Assembly: GCA_035063785.1 (NCBI GenBank)
Contig: JAPSFS010000001.1
Span: forward strand, 124,001 to 188,000
Reading direction: 5' to 3'
DNA from: Comamonas_C sp026954015
Lineage (GTDB): Bacteria > Pseudomonadota > Gammaproteobacteria > Burkholderiales > Burkholderiaceae_C
DNA length: 64,000 nucleotides
The notes below the pieces were generated by a model. It saw nothing but the letters and a program-made list of their open reading frames with translations, ran no database searches and was not told the DNA's origin. Below are positions 33,797 to 41,770 of this stretch, in pieces. The stretch's first letter is position 1. Every line of letters begins with the position of its first letter. Made by a program: the position numbers and the translations under genes.

Positions 33797-34943
33797 GGCG
33801 CCCGGTACCGGCGCACCGCGAAGTGGCGTCCTGCGATCGGTAGCTGCGACGGTTTGCCTGTTTGTCGGCGCCGTCGCTGCGGTGGGGGCTGAACCGCAGC
33901 TCGGCTTGCCGCCGGTTCCCGTCCCCGCCGACAACCCGCAGAGCCAGGCCAAGATCGATCTGGGGCGCATGCTCTTCATGGACCGGCGGCTGTCGCCGGA
34001 CGACACCATGTCGTGTGGCATGTGCCACGTGCCCGAGCAGGGTTTCGTCTCCAACGAGTTGGGCGGGGCGGTCGGCTTCGAGGGGCGCAGCCATCGGCGC
34101 AACACGCCCACGGTACTCAACGCCGCGTACTTCCAGCGGCTGTTTCACGACGGACGCGAGATATCCCTGGAGAACCAGATCTGGGGACCGCTGCTTTCGT
34201 TCAATGAGATGGCCAATGCGGCGCCGGGCGTCGTGATTGAGAAAATCCGCGCACAGCCCGAGTACCGGGGCTTGTTTGAGCGCGCGTTCGACGGTCGGGG
34301 TCCGAGCATGCTCACGGTAGGACAGGCAATCGCAAGCTATGAGCGCACCCTGGTTTCCGGCGACTCACGCTTTGACCGCTGGTACTACGGCAAGAGCGAG
34401 TCGGCGCTCGATGCGCGGGAACAACGGGGTTTTGCGCTGTTCATGGGCAAGGGCGGTTGTGCGAGCTGCCACACCGTGAACGCAGATTGGGCACTGTTTT
34501 CCGACGATGCGTTCCACAACACCGGGGTGGGCTACGCGCGCAGCCATCCGCAGGAGTCGCACGGGCGCAAACGCACGGTGGAGCTTGCGCCCGGTGTCAT
34601 GGTGGAGGTGGATGAGCAGACGATAGCCAGCTTCTCGGAGCCCGGCCTCGACGATGTGGGACGCTATGAAATCACGCTCGATCCGGTGGATCGCTGGGCC
34701 TACCGCACACCCACGCTGCGCAACATTGCGCTGACCGCGCCGTACATGCACGACGGCTCGTTCAAAACGCTGGAAGAGGTGATCGATTTCTACGATCGCG
34801 GCGGTATCGACAACCCCGAGAAGGATCCGCTCGTGCGACCGCTGAACCTGCAGGCGAGCGAGAAGGCGGACCTCGCCGCGTTTTTGCGTGCCCTCACGGG
34901 CAGCAATGCGAAGGCGTTGGCCGCGGCAGCGCGGGGCAGGTAG
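33762..34943 (+). CDS. Di-haem cytochrome c peroxidase / MauG-like protein
   Basis: 393 residues. Two c-type haem motifs: CGMCH at ~85-89 and CASCH at ~233-237. Other family features include 'DLGRMLFMDRRLSPDDTMSC', 'RRNTPTVLNAAYFQRLFHDG' and 'YRTPTLRNIALTAPYMHDGS'. A hydrophobic segment at residues ~24-42 looks like a signal peptide with a long n-region. MauG uses such haems to make a protein-derived cofactor; in mtoX clusters it is presumed to modify MtoX. ATG 33762 has GGAG seven bases upstream and overlaps the SCO1 gene; ATG 33780 is an alternative. Confidence 0.9.
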   Translation: MRLRTTMRRGIEAPGTGAPRSGVLRSVAATVCLFVGAVAAVGAEPQLGLPPVPVPADNPQSQAKIDLGRMLFMDRRLSPDDTMSCGMCHVPEQGFVSNELGGAVGFEGRSHRRNTPTVLNAAYFQRLFHDGREISLENQIWGPLLSFNEMANAAPGVVIEKIRAQPEYRGLFERAFDGRGPSMLTVGQAIASYERTLVSGDSRFDRWYYGKSESALDAREQRGFALFMGKGGCASCHTVNADWALFSDDAFHNTGVGYARSHPQESHGRKRTVELAPGVMVEVDEQTIASFSEPGLDDVGRYEITLDPVDRWAYRTPTLRNIALTAPYMHDGSFKTLEEVIDFYDRGGIDNPEKDPLVRPLNLQASEKADLAAFLRALTGSNAKALAAAARGR

Positions 34944-34971
34944 AGCGGCACACGGCGGTGGTGTACCGCTC
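34943..34971. terminator. Hairpin between convergent mauG-like and binding-protein genes
   Basis: GAGCGGCACAC (34943-34953) pairs with GTGTACCGCTC (34961-34971) with a single C-A mismatch and a 7-base loop. No T-tract follows, so intrinsic termination is uncertain, but the position between converging operons fits. Confidence 0.4.
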
Positions 34972-34985
34972 TCCTGGCTGCGGGC

Positions 34986-36152
34986 TTACTTCAGCAGCCG
35001 GAACTGGCCGTCCTTGACGGTGATCAGTTCGCGGCCGCGGTTGTCAAAACCGCTGTGGTCTTCGGGCGTCATGTTGTAGACGCCTTGCGTGGCCACGAGC
35101 TCCTTGGTCTGCTCCAGCGCGTCGCGCAACGCGGCGCGGAATTCCTTCGTGCCCGGTTTGCCCTTGCTCGCGGCCACGGGAATGGCGTTTTGCAGCAGCA
35201 TGCCTGCGTCGTAGACGTTGGCGCCGAAGGTGGCGGGCGGTTCGCCGTAGCGCTTCTTGTAGGCTTCGATGTAGTTCTCGGCGATCTTCTTCGAGGGGTT
35301 GCTGTCCGCGATTTCAGGCAGCACCAGCATCAGGCTCGCGGCCATGATGGTGCCTTCGACCTTGCTGCCGCCCAGCTTGATGAACGCGGGCAGGGCCGCG
35401 CCGTGGGTCTGGTAGATCGGCCCCTTGTAGCCGCGGTCGACCAGCGTGATGTGCGGCAGGACGGTCGGGCCGCCCGCGGCCGCGATCAGAACTGCGTCGG
35501 GCTTGGCGGCAATGAGCTTGAGCGCCTGGCCGGTGACGGAGTTGTCGGTGCGGGCGAAGCGCTCGTTGGCGACGATCTTGATGCCGTGCTTTTCCGCCAG
35601 GGCGCTGGAGACGCGGTACCAGTTTTCGCCATAGGGGTCGGACAGGCCGATGAAGCCTATGGTCTTGACCCCCGTCTTGGTCATGTGGTCGAACAGCGCG
35701 GCGGCGATGATCTCGTCGTTCTGCGTGGTCTTGAAGACCCACTTCTTCTTGTCGTCCATCGGTTGCACCACGGCGGCGGTGCCCACGGGCGCGAGCATGG
35801 GAACGCCCGCCTCGGCGACAAACTGGATCACGCCCATTGCGTTGGGCGAGCCGCTGGGGCCGATCAGCGCGTCGATGTTTTGCTCGGAAAGGAGCTTGCG
35901 CACGTTGGTAACGGTTTGCGTCGGGTCGCTTGCGTCGTCCAGACCGATGTACTGCACCGTGTAGTCGCCGATCTTCTCCGGCAGCAGCGCGATGGTGTTG
36001 TGCTGCGGTATGCCGACAAACGAAGTGGCTCCGGTGGCGGAATAGATCACGCCGACCTTGATCTGGGCCACGGCCGCCGTGCCGGCGACTCCGAGCAGGG
36101 CGGACAGGGCCAGTGCCTGGCCCGTCAGTTTGAGAAAGCGTGGGATACGCAT
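34986..36152 (-). CDS. Liv-type ABC transporter substrate-binding protein
   Basis: 388 residues: signal peptide 'MRIPRFLKLTGQALALSALL' with cleavage near AAVAQ, then a type I periplasmic binding fold ('IKVGVIYSATGATSFVGIPQ', 'LLSEQNIDALIGPSGSPNAM', 'TIGFIGLSDPYGENWYRVSS'). The family binds branched-chain amino acids or aromatic acids for LivFGHM-type importers. AGGAG precedes the ATG. It is the last gene of the Rieske-oxygenase operon, so the ligand is probably the pathway's starting acid. No permease or ATPase genes lie in the operon. Confidence 0.9.
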   Translation of the reverse strand: MRIPRFLKLTGQALALSALLGVAGTAAVAQIKVGVIYSATGATSFVGIPQHNTIALLPEKIGDYTVQYIGLDDASDPTQTVTNVRKLLSEQNIDALIGPSGSPNAMGVIQFVAEAGVPMLAPVGTAAVVQPMDDKKKWVFKTTQNDEIIAAALFDHMTKTGVKTIGFIGLSDPYGENWYRVSSALAEKHGIKIVANERFARTDNSVTGQALKLIAAKPDAVLIAAAGGPTVLPHITLVDRGYKGPIYQTHGAALPAFIKLGGSKVEGTIMAASLMLVLPEIADSNPSKKIAENYIEAYKKRYGEPPATFGANVYDAGMLLQNAIPVAASKGKPGTKEFRAALRDALEQTKELVATQGVYNMTPEDHSGFDNRGRELITVKDGQFRLLK

Positions 36153-36198
36153 GCGATGGTCTCCTGTGGGTGGAAATGGGATGGAAAACGGCAAAACC

Positions 36199-36930
36199 CT
36201 AGATGACGAGCGTGCCGACGCTGGCGCCGCCGCAGACGTAGAGCGTTTGGCCGGTCACGAAGCTGTTGGCTGGGTCAGCGAAGAACATCACGGCGCGCGT
36301 GACGTCGTCAGGGCGGCCGATGCGGCCGACCGGGATTGCGGAGGCCAGCTTGTGCTCGCGCTCGCTGCCCGGCGTGATGACCTCGTAGAACATGGGGGTC
36401 TGGATGGGGCCGGGCGCGACGACGTTCACCGTGATGCCCTTGGGCGCGAGCTCCAGCGCCCAGGTGCGCGCCATGCCGATCATGCCGGCCTTGGTGGCCG
36501 AGTAGTTGGTGCGCGTGGCCAGGCCCAGCGCGCCGCGCGAAGACATCAGCACCACGCGGCCGAAGGCGCGCCGTTCCATGCCGGGCAGGATGGCCTGCAT
36601 CAGCGTGAGCGCCGAGCCCAGGTGGATTTGCGTCAGGCCCTGCAGCTCGTCCAGTGTCGCGTCGGCGAGCAGGTGCGGCCAGATGACTCCGGCGTTGTGG
36701 ACGAAGTGGCTCACCTCGAAGCGCTGGGCAACCTCCGCCGCGGCCTCGCGCGTGGCGGTGGCGTCGAGCAGGTCGACCTGAACCGCGTGCAGCGCCGGGT
36801 GACTCCATTCGGGCGCGCGACGCGCAAGGCTCACGACCTGCCAGCCGTCCTTCAGCATGCGTTGGCAGATATCGGCACCTATGCCGGCGGAGCCGCCGGT
36901 GACGAGGGCCGTGTATTGGGGCTCACTCAT
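36199..36930 (-). CDS. Short-chain dehydrogenase/reductase in the Rieske operon
   Basis: 243 residues. 'ALVTGGSAGIGADICQRML' (TGxxxGIG), 'FVHNAGVIWPHLLA' (NAG), 'VVLMSSRGALGLATRTNYSA' with YSATK catalytic pair, and 'GPIQTPMFYEVITPG' are intact, so unlike the neighbouring fusion this SDR should be active. It may reduce or oxidise a hydroxy-oxindole-type or hydroxyacyl intermediate. It lies 15 bp downstream of the cyclase gene and 47 bp upstream of the binding-protein gene. I cannot assign the substrate. Confidence 0.87.
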   Translation of the reverse strand: MSEPQYTALVTGGSAGIGADICQRMLKDGWQVVSLARRAPEWSHPALHAVQVDLLDATATREAAAEVAQRFEVSHFVHNAGVIWPHLLADATLDELQGLTQIHLGSALTLMQAILPGMERRAFGRVVLMSSRGALGLATRTNYSATKAGMIGMARTWALELAPKGITVNVVAPGPIQTPMFYEVITPGSEREHKLASAIPVGRIGRPDDVTRAVMFFADPANSFVTGQTLYVCGGASVGTLVI

Positions 36931-36945
36931 GTGGGTGTGTGCTTT

Positions 36946-37755
36946 TCATGCTTGGGGGATCAGCGCGATCACGCGCAGGGGGCTGCCGCTGCCATGCTCG
37001 ATCTTGAGTGGCGCGGCGATGATCAGTGCACCCGTCGGGGGCAACTGTTGCAGATTGGCGAGGCACTGCAATCCGTACTTGCCCGCCCCGTGCATCAGCG
37101 AGTGGCAGGGGTAGGGGGGCGTGAGGTGTGCGGCCTGGCCCGCGTCGGTGCCTATGGTCTCCGAGCCGAAGCCGAGCACGTCGCGCTCGTTGACGAGCAT
37201 GCGCACGGCCTCGGCGCTTGGCCCCGGCGTGTGCTGGCCCGTGGCATCGTAGTTCTGGTAGGCCAGCGCGTCGCGGTGCACGCTCCAGCGGTGCGACCAG
37301 TCGGTGCGCATCAAGACCCAGCTCCCGGCGGGGATGCGCCCGTGCTCGGCCTCGAAGGCCTCGATGTCGGCCACGGTCATCAGGTAGTCCGCGTCGCGCG
37401 CGGCCTGTGCGCTGCAATCGATGACGCAGGCGGGCGCAATGAAGTGCCGCGGCGGCACGGCATCGACGGCATTGCCGGGCCGGTCGCGACCGGTGATCCA
37501 GTGGATGGGCGCGTCGAAGTGCGTGCCGGTGTGCTCGCTGCACGAGATGTTGTTCCAGTACCAGCTCGCACCGCGCTCGTCGTAGGCCGAGACCTGCTCG
37601 ACGCGAAACGGCGCGCACTGGCCGAGCTCGGGTGGCAGGCCCAGCGTGGGGAAATCGGTGGAGAGCGTGTGCGACAGATCGACGACGCGCACCTGCCCGG
37701 TGAGCAGGCTGGCGGTGAAGGCGTCGAGGGCGCTGGGCGTGGGGCGGGTCATCAT
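36946..37755 (-). CDS. Cyclase-family metal hydrolase, isatin hydrolase-like (paralogue B)
   Basis: 269 residues, closely similar along its length to the cyclase at 24445-25221: shared 'WYWNNISCSEHTGTHFDAPI' (metal ligands His75, His79, Asp81, His85), 'DRPGNAVDAVPPRHFIAPAC', 'HTPGPSAEAVRML' and 'PYPCHSLMHGAGKYGLQCLA'. Family knowledge as for paralogue A: hydrolytic opening of isatin-type cyclic amides, or kynurenine-formamidase-like reactions. Two such paralogues in two neighbouring aromatic operons point to a shared intermediate. The ATG at 37755 is one base after the stop of the DUF35-SDR gene, with GGAGG inside that gene; translation is coupled. The second ATG of the pair (37752) is also possible. 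Confidence 0.85.
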   Translation of the reverse strand: MMTRPTPSALDAFTASLLTGQVRVVDLSHTLSTDFPTLGLPPELGQCAPFRVEQVSAYDERGASWYWNNISCSEHTGTHFDAPIHWITGRDRPGNAVDAVPPRHFIAPACVIDCSAQAARDADYLMTVADIEAFEAEHGRIPAGSWVLMRTDWSHRWSVHRDALAYQNYDATGQHTPGPSAEAVRMLVNERDVLGFGSETIGTDAGQAAHLTPPYPCHSLMHGAGKYGLQCLANLQQLPPTGALIIAAPLKIEHGSGSPLRVIALIPQA

Positions 37756-37756
37756 G

Positions 37757-39010
37757 TCACTGGCCTCCGGCCGCGAGTTCGCGCTCGAGTACCTTGGGGT
37801 TGTCGCGCCAGCGCGCGAGCCAGTCCTGCGCGATGTCGCCGGGATAAACGTCTTCCACACCGCTCTTGAGCGCCTTGATGACGGCGTTGGCGAGCGCCGC
37901 GGGCGCGAGCTTGGGGGGCGGCACGTTCTGGTTCCACGCGTCATCGATGGGGCCGGGAAACAGGTTCACGACGCGGATGCCGCTTGCGCGCATCTCTGCG
38001 CGCAGGCACTGCGCAAGCGAGAGCGCCGCCGCCTTGGACGCGGCGAACGTGCCTTCGGGGGGGTAACTGCTGAGCGCGTAGATCGAGAGCACGTTGACCC
38101 AGGCGCAGGCATGCGTGGTGCCGTCCGCTGCGCGCGCCTTGAGCATGGGGCCGAACGCCTGCGCGAGGCGCAGCAGCCCGAAGTAGTTGACTTCCATTTC
38201 CTCGCGCGCGACGTCGGTGCCGCGGCGCCCGTCGATCCCGGCGTTGCGGTGCACCTCGGCGGTGTTGACCACGATGTCCACCTTGCCCGCGATGCGCCCG
38301 GCGATTTCCTGCACCGAGCGCTCGTCGCGCACGTCCAGATCGACGATGGTGACCTGCGGGAGCTGCGCCAGATCGGCAAACCCCGCGGGCTGCTTCCACG
38401 GCTCGGCCTGGCCGACCCAGATGCGGTCCGCCCCGGCCTGGGCCAGCGCGCGCACCATGGCCTGGCCGACGGGCGATTTGCCGTCGGTGACCAGCACCTT
38501 GCGGAACTTCGGGTCGCTGGCCATTTCGCGCAGCATCGGGTCGTCGGCCATGTGCTCCGATCCTTTCTCGGGGAACCCTATCAGCACCGCCTGCCCGGCG
38601 CGGTCGAGCTGCACGCCCACGCGCACGCGCGCCGGGGCCGCGCCGACCTCGCCGTGCAGGTGCACCATGACGCTGGGCCCGGCGTCGAGCCGCACCATGC
38701 CCAGGCGCCACGGCAGGCGCTCGCGAAAGTACAGGTCGTTGCTGTGCGCGAGCGTGGTTTCGGCAAGCAGCTCGCCCGCGCCGTCCTGTGGCTGCCAGCG
38801 CAGCGCGCTGGATAAACATTGATAGCAGGCTTCGCGCGGCGGGTACTGCGTAGCGCCACATTCGCCGCACACCTGCAGCATGAACCGCCCCTCGGCGGCG
38901 GCTGCCGTGAGGCCAAGCGCCACGCGCCCGCGCGCGCCCGGCGGCAGGTTGATCCGCGGCGTGCGCAGGGTGGGGTCCTTGCGCGGCGGACGGGTCAGCG
39001 GGCGCGTCAT
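37757..39010 (-). CDS. DUF35 zinc-ribbon/OB-fold protein fused to an SDR-like domain
   Basis: 417 residues in two parts. Residues ~44-150 form a DUF35 module: rubredoxin-like zinc ribbon with C48, C51, C62 and C65 ('VCGECGATQYPPREACYQC'), then an OB fold ('MVRLDAGPSVMVHLHGEV'). DUF35 proteins partner with thiolase-fold enzymes, for example ChsH2 with the aldolase Ltp2. Residues ~168-417 are an SDR fold ('KVLVTDGKSPVGQAMVRALA', 'VDIVVNTAEVHRN', 'NVLSIYALSSYPPEGTFAAS') in which the catalytic Tyr is Phe322 while Lys326 remains, so this half may be inactive or altered. The ATG overlaps the stop of the thiolase-like gene, which supports a complex between the two products. Confidence 0.82.
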   Translation of the reverse strand: MTRPLTRPPRKDPTLRTPRINLPPGARGRVALGLTAAAAEGRFMLQVCGECGATQYPPREACYQCLSSALRWQPQDGAGELLAETTLAHSNDLYFRERLPWRLGMVRLDAGPSVMVHLHGEVGAAPARVRVGVQLDRAGQAVLIGFPEKGSEHMADDPMLREMASDPKFRKVLVTDGKSPVGQAMVRALAQAGADRIWVGQAEPWKQPAGFADLAQLPQVTIVDLDVRDERSVQEIAGRIAGKVDIVVNTAEVHRNAGIDGRRGTDVAREEMEVNYFGLLRLAQAFGPMLKARAADGTTHACAWVNVLSIYALSSYPPEGTFAASKAAALSLAQCLRAEMRASGIRVVNLFPGPIDDAWNQNVPPPKLAPAALANAVIKALKSGVEDVYPGDIAQDWLARWRDNPKVLERELAAGGQ

Positions 39011-40185
39011 GCGGCAGCCTCCAGGATCGCGGCGCCGGTGCACAGGCAGCGGTCGTAGGTGACCATGCCGAAACCGCCGACCAGGCCGTAGCGTGCGTCC
39101 TGCACGGTGCGTGCCCCCGCCTGTCCGGTGAGCTGGCGGATGGTTTCGGTCATGCCGATGAAGCCGCCCGCCGCGCCCGCCTGCCCACATGAGAGCTGGC
39201 CGCCGCTGGTGTTCTGCGGGAAATCTCCGTTGTGGCGCAGGTCGTGCGTGCGCACGAACTCGGGCCCCTCGCCCTTCGCGCAGAAGCCCAGGTCCTCGAA
39301 CTGCATCATCACGATGACGGGGTAGTCGTCGTAGGTCTGCATCACGTCGATGTCATCGGGGGCTATGGCGGCCTGCGCGTACAGGTCGTCGCGGTCGACG
39401 GCCCAGCCGCCGCAGACCATCACCGGGTCGCTGCTGTAGGCGTTGTGGCGCTCGATCGCGCCACGCAGCAGCACGTGCGGCAGGCCCAGGTCACGCGCAC
39501 GCTCGGGCGCCATCACGAGGAAGGCCTCGGCGCCCGCGCAGGGCATCACGCAGTCGAACAGGTGGATGGGGTCGGAGACCGGGCGCGCCGCGATGTACTC
39601 GTCGAGCGTGAGCGGCTTCTTGAACAGTGCATAGGGATTGGCGAGCGCGTTGGCGCGCTGTGCGACCGCGATGTGGCCAAAGTCCTCGCGCCGCGCGCCG
39701 TAGCGGCGCATGTAGTGCGCGGTGATGAAGGCGAACATCGAATTGGGCCCACCCGCGCCGTAGGGGTAGCTTGCGTCGCGCGCGAAGTCGCTGAACGCGC
39801 CCAGCGTTTGCCGGAATGAATCGACGTGGTTGGTGTCGGCGGCGACGCAGGCCACCACCTCGGCGTCGCCGCATTGCACCGCGCGGGCGGCGCGGCGCAG
39901 CGCCATCACGCCCGAAGCACCGCCGGTGGGGATGTGGTCGAGCCAGCGCGGGGAGAGCCCCAGGTGCTGCGTGACGCCCACCGCGGTGTCGGGCGCGAGC
40001 GAGAAGCTGCTCACCGTGAGGCCGTCGATCTGCTCCTTGGCGAGGCCCGAGCCCTGCACCAGCGCGCGTACGGCCTGCCCGAGGAACCAGTGCGCGCCGT
40101 GGATCGAATAGCGCTCGTACGGCACGGTGACCGGCACGGTGAGCGCCACGCCCTCGTAGCCCTTGCGTTGCAAAACGGCGGCCAT
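39007..40185 (-). CDS. Thiolase-fold protein lacking thiolase catalytic residues (Ltp2-like aldolase candidate)
   Basis: 392 residues of the SCP-x/lipid-transfer thiolase type. The nucleophile region is 'IPTGGASGVMALRRAA': the Cys position is Gly89. The second signature is 'NTSGGQLSCGQAGAAG', with Gln335 where the GHP motif has His. A tyrosine pair lies in 'DVMQTYDDYPVIVMM' (Tyr285, Tyr288). Loss of both Cys and His excludes ordinary thiolysis. Ltp2, a steroid side-chain retro-aldolase that works with a DUF35 partner, has a similarly repurposed site using tyrosines (from memory of the published structure). Coupling to a DUF35 fusion gene makes a retro-aldol role on a beta-hydroxyacyl-CoA the best guess. 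Confidence 0.82.
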   Translation of the reverse strand: MAAVLQRKGYEGVALTVPVTVPYERYSIHGAHWFLGQAVRALVQGSGLAKEQIDGLTVSSFSLAPDTAVGVTQHLGLSPRWLDHIPTGGASGVMALRRAARAVQCGDAEVVACVAADTNHVDSFRQTLGAFSDFARDASYPYGAGGPNSMFAFITAHYMRRYGARREDFGHIAVAQRANALANPYALFKKPLTLDEYIAARPVSDPIHLFDCVMPCAGAEAFLVMAPERARDLGLPHVLLRGAIERHNAYSSDPVMVCGGWAVDRDDLYAQAAIAPDDIDVMQTYDDYPVIVMMQFEDLGFCAKGEGPEFVRTHDLRHNGDFPQNTSGGQLSCGQAGAAGGFIGMTETIRQLTGQAGARTVQDARYGLVGGFGMVTYDRCLCTGAAILEAAA

Positions 40186-40188
40186 CGC

Positions 40189-41763
40189 TCAGCGCCTGAT
40201 GGTGATGCCGGCCGCCTCGCGGTCCCAGGTGGCGGGGGTGATGCCACGTTCGCGCAGCTTGAATTTCTGCACCTTGCCGCTTTCGGTGGTTGGCAGTTCG
40301 GGCAGGCATTCGAGGTAGCGCGGCACCGCGAAATACGCCATGCGCGGTTCGCAGTAGCGGATCAGCTCGACCGGGTCGATCGTCATGCCGTCGCGCGCGA
40401 CGATGGTGGCCATGACCTCGTCCTCGGCAAGTTCGCTGTGCACCGGAAACACCGCCGCAAGCGCCACCGCCGGGTGGCTGAGCAGTACCTGCTCGACCTC
40501 GTAGGACGAGATGTTTTCGCCGCGGCGGCGGATGGCGTCCTTGAGCCGGTCCACGAAGGTGAAGAAGCCGTCCGCATCGCGCACCACGCGGTCGCCGCTG
40601 TGAAACCACAGGTTGCGCCAGGCCTCGACGGTCTTGTCCGGCATGCCGAAGTAGCCCGAGGCGAATGCGTACGGTTCGTCGGCGCGCAGCAGCAGCTCGC
40701 CGGGGGTGCCGTCTGCCACCGCCTCGTCGTTTTCGTCGGCCACGCGGGCGGTGAAACCGGGGACGATGCGGCCCATGGTGCCGGGCTTCTGTTCGGCGTC
40801 CAGGCCAATGACGAAATTGCTTTCGGTCGAACCGTAGCCGTCGAGCAGCCGCATGCCGAAGCGCTCGCTGAAGGTGGCGTGAAAACGCTGCGGGATCGCG
40901 GGTGCCAGGGCCACGCGTACGCGGTGCGCGCGGTCGTGCGCCGTGGGCTCCTTGGACAGCAGGATGGGCACCATGGCGCCGAGCACGTAGGTGACGGTGG
41001 CCTGGTGGCGCACCAGCGCGGCCCAGAAGTCCGACGCCGAAAAGCGCGGTTCGGCCACCAGCGTGGAGCCGGTGAGCAGTGCCTGGAAGAACGCATTGAG
41101 CGCGTTGGTGTGGAACAGTGGCAGCGTGGTGAGCAGCACCTCGCCGTCGCGCAGGCCGAGCAGTTCGCTCGAATAGCGGCTCCACCAGTAGTACTGCGCG
41201 TGCGGGCAGCATACGCCCTTGGATACGCCCGTGGTGCCCGAGGTGTAGAGGATGGCGAGCGTGTCGCCGGGCTGCACCGGCGCTGCTTCGGCCAGTGCCG
41301 CGCCGGCCGGGGGCATGGGCAGTGCACCGGCTTCCCGGGAACCGTCGAGGCTCCAGACCTGCTCGAGCGCACCGCGGTCTTCGAGCCCGGCCAGCGCGGG
41401 CAGCGTGCCGGTTTCGCCGATGAACAGGCGCGCGCCCGAGTTGGAGAGGATGTGGCGCAGGTTGGCGCCGCGCGCGGCGGTGTTGATCGGCACCGTCACC
41501 GCACCCATCCAGGCGCAGCCGAGGAAGATCTGGATGAACTCCGCCCGGTTGCCGCACATGAGCGCGACGCGGTCTCCCCGCCGGATGCCGTGCGCCTGCA
41601 GCAGCGCGGCCGTGGCCTGCGCCATGCGCAGCGCCTCGGCATAGCGCCAGCGGACGTCGCCGCAGACGAGCAGTGTGCGTTCGGCAAAGCGCGCGCACTG
41701 GTGCGCGAGCATCGCGGGCAGCGTGCGGTCGTTGCTGGCGAAGCGGGCGATGGCGTCGGTCAA
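40189..41763 (-). CDS. AMP-dependent acyl-CoA ligase
   Basis: 524 residues. ANL-superfamily motifs: 'ILYTSGTTGVSKGVCCPHAQ' (P-loop, ~residue 172), 'LLDGYGSTESNFVIG' (aromatic adenine site), 'LWFHSGDRVVRDADGFFTFV', 'RLKDAIRRRGENISSYEVEQ' hinge and 'PTTESGKVQKFKLRE' with the catalytic Lys near the C-terminus. It makes acyl-CoA from a carboxylic acid and ATP. In this operon the product would feed the thiolase-fold/DUF35 pair. The likely initiator is TTG 41763, 7 bp after the oxygenase beta gene; no ATG lies near the conserved N-terminus. The stop is 3 bp before the thiolase-like gene. Confidence 0.9.
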   Translation of the reverse strand: MTDAIARFASNDRTLPAMLAHQCARFAERTLLVCGDVRWRYAEALRMAQATAALLQAHGIRRGDRVALMCGNRAEFIQIFLGCAWMGAVTVPINTAARGANLRHILSNSGARLFIGETGTLPALAGLEDRGALEQVWSLDGSREAGALPMPPAGAALAEAAPVQPGDTLAILYTSGTTGVSKGVCCPHAQYYWWSRYSSELLGLRDGEVLLTTLPLFHTNALNAFFQALLTGSTLVAEPRFSASDFWAALVRHQATVTYVLGAMVPILLSKEPTAHDRAHRVRVALAPAIPQRFHATFSERFGMRLLDGYGSTESNFVIGLDAEQKPGTMGRIVPGFTARVADENDEAVADGTPGELLLRADEPYAFASGYFGMPDKTVEAWRNLWFHSGDRVVRDADGFFTFVDRLKDAIRRRGENISSYEVEQVLLSHPAVALAAVFPVHSELAEDEVMATIVARDGMTIDPVELIRYCEPRMAYFAVPRYLECLPELPTTESGKVQKFKLRERGITPATWDREAAGITIRR

Positions 41764-41770
41764 GCGGATC

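Noticed and set aside
31493..34120. 875-codon minus-strand frame antisense to mtoX-SCO1-mauG
   Set aside because: Shadow frame; signal peptides, haem motifs and SBP56 motifs are on the plus strand.
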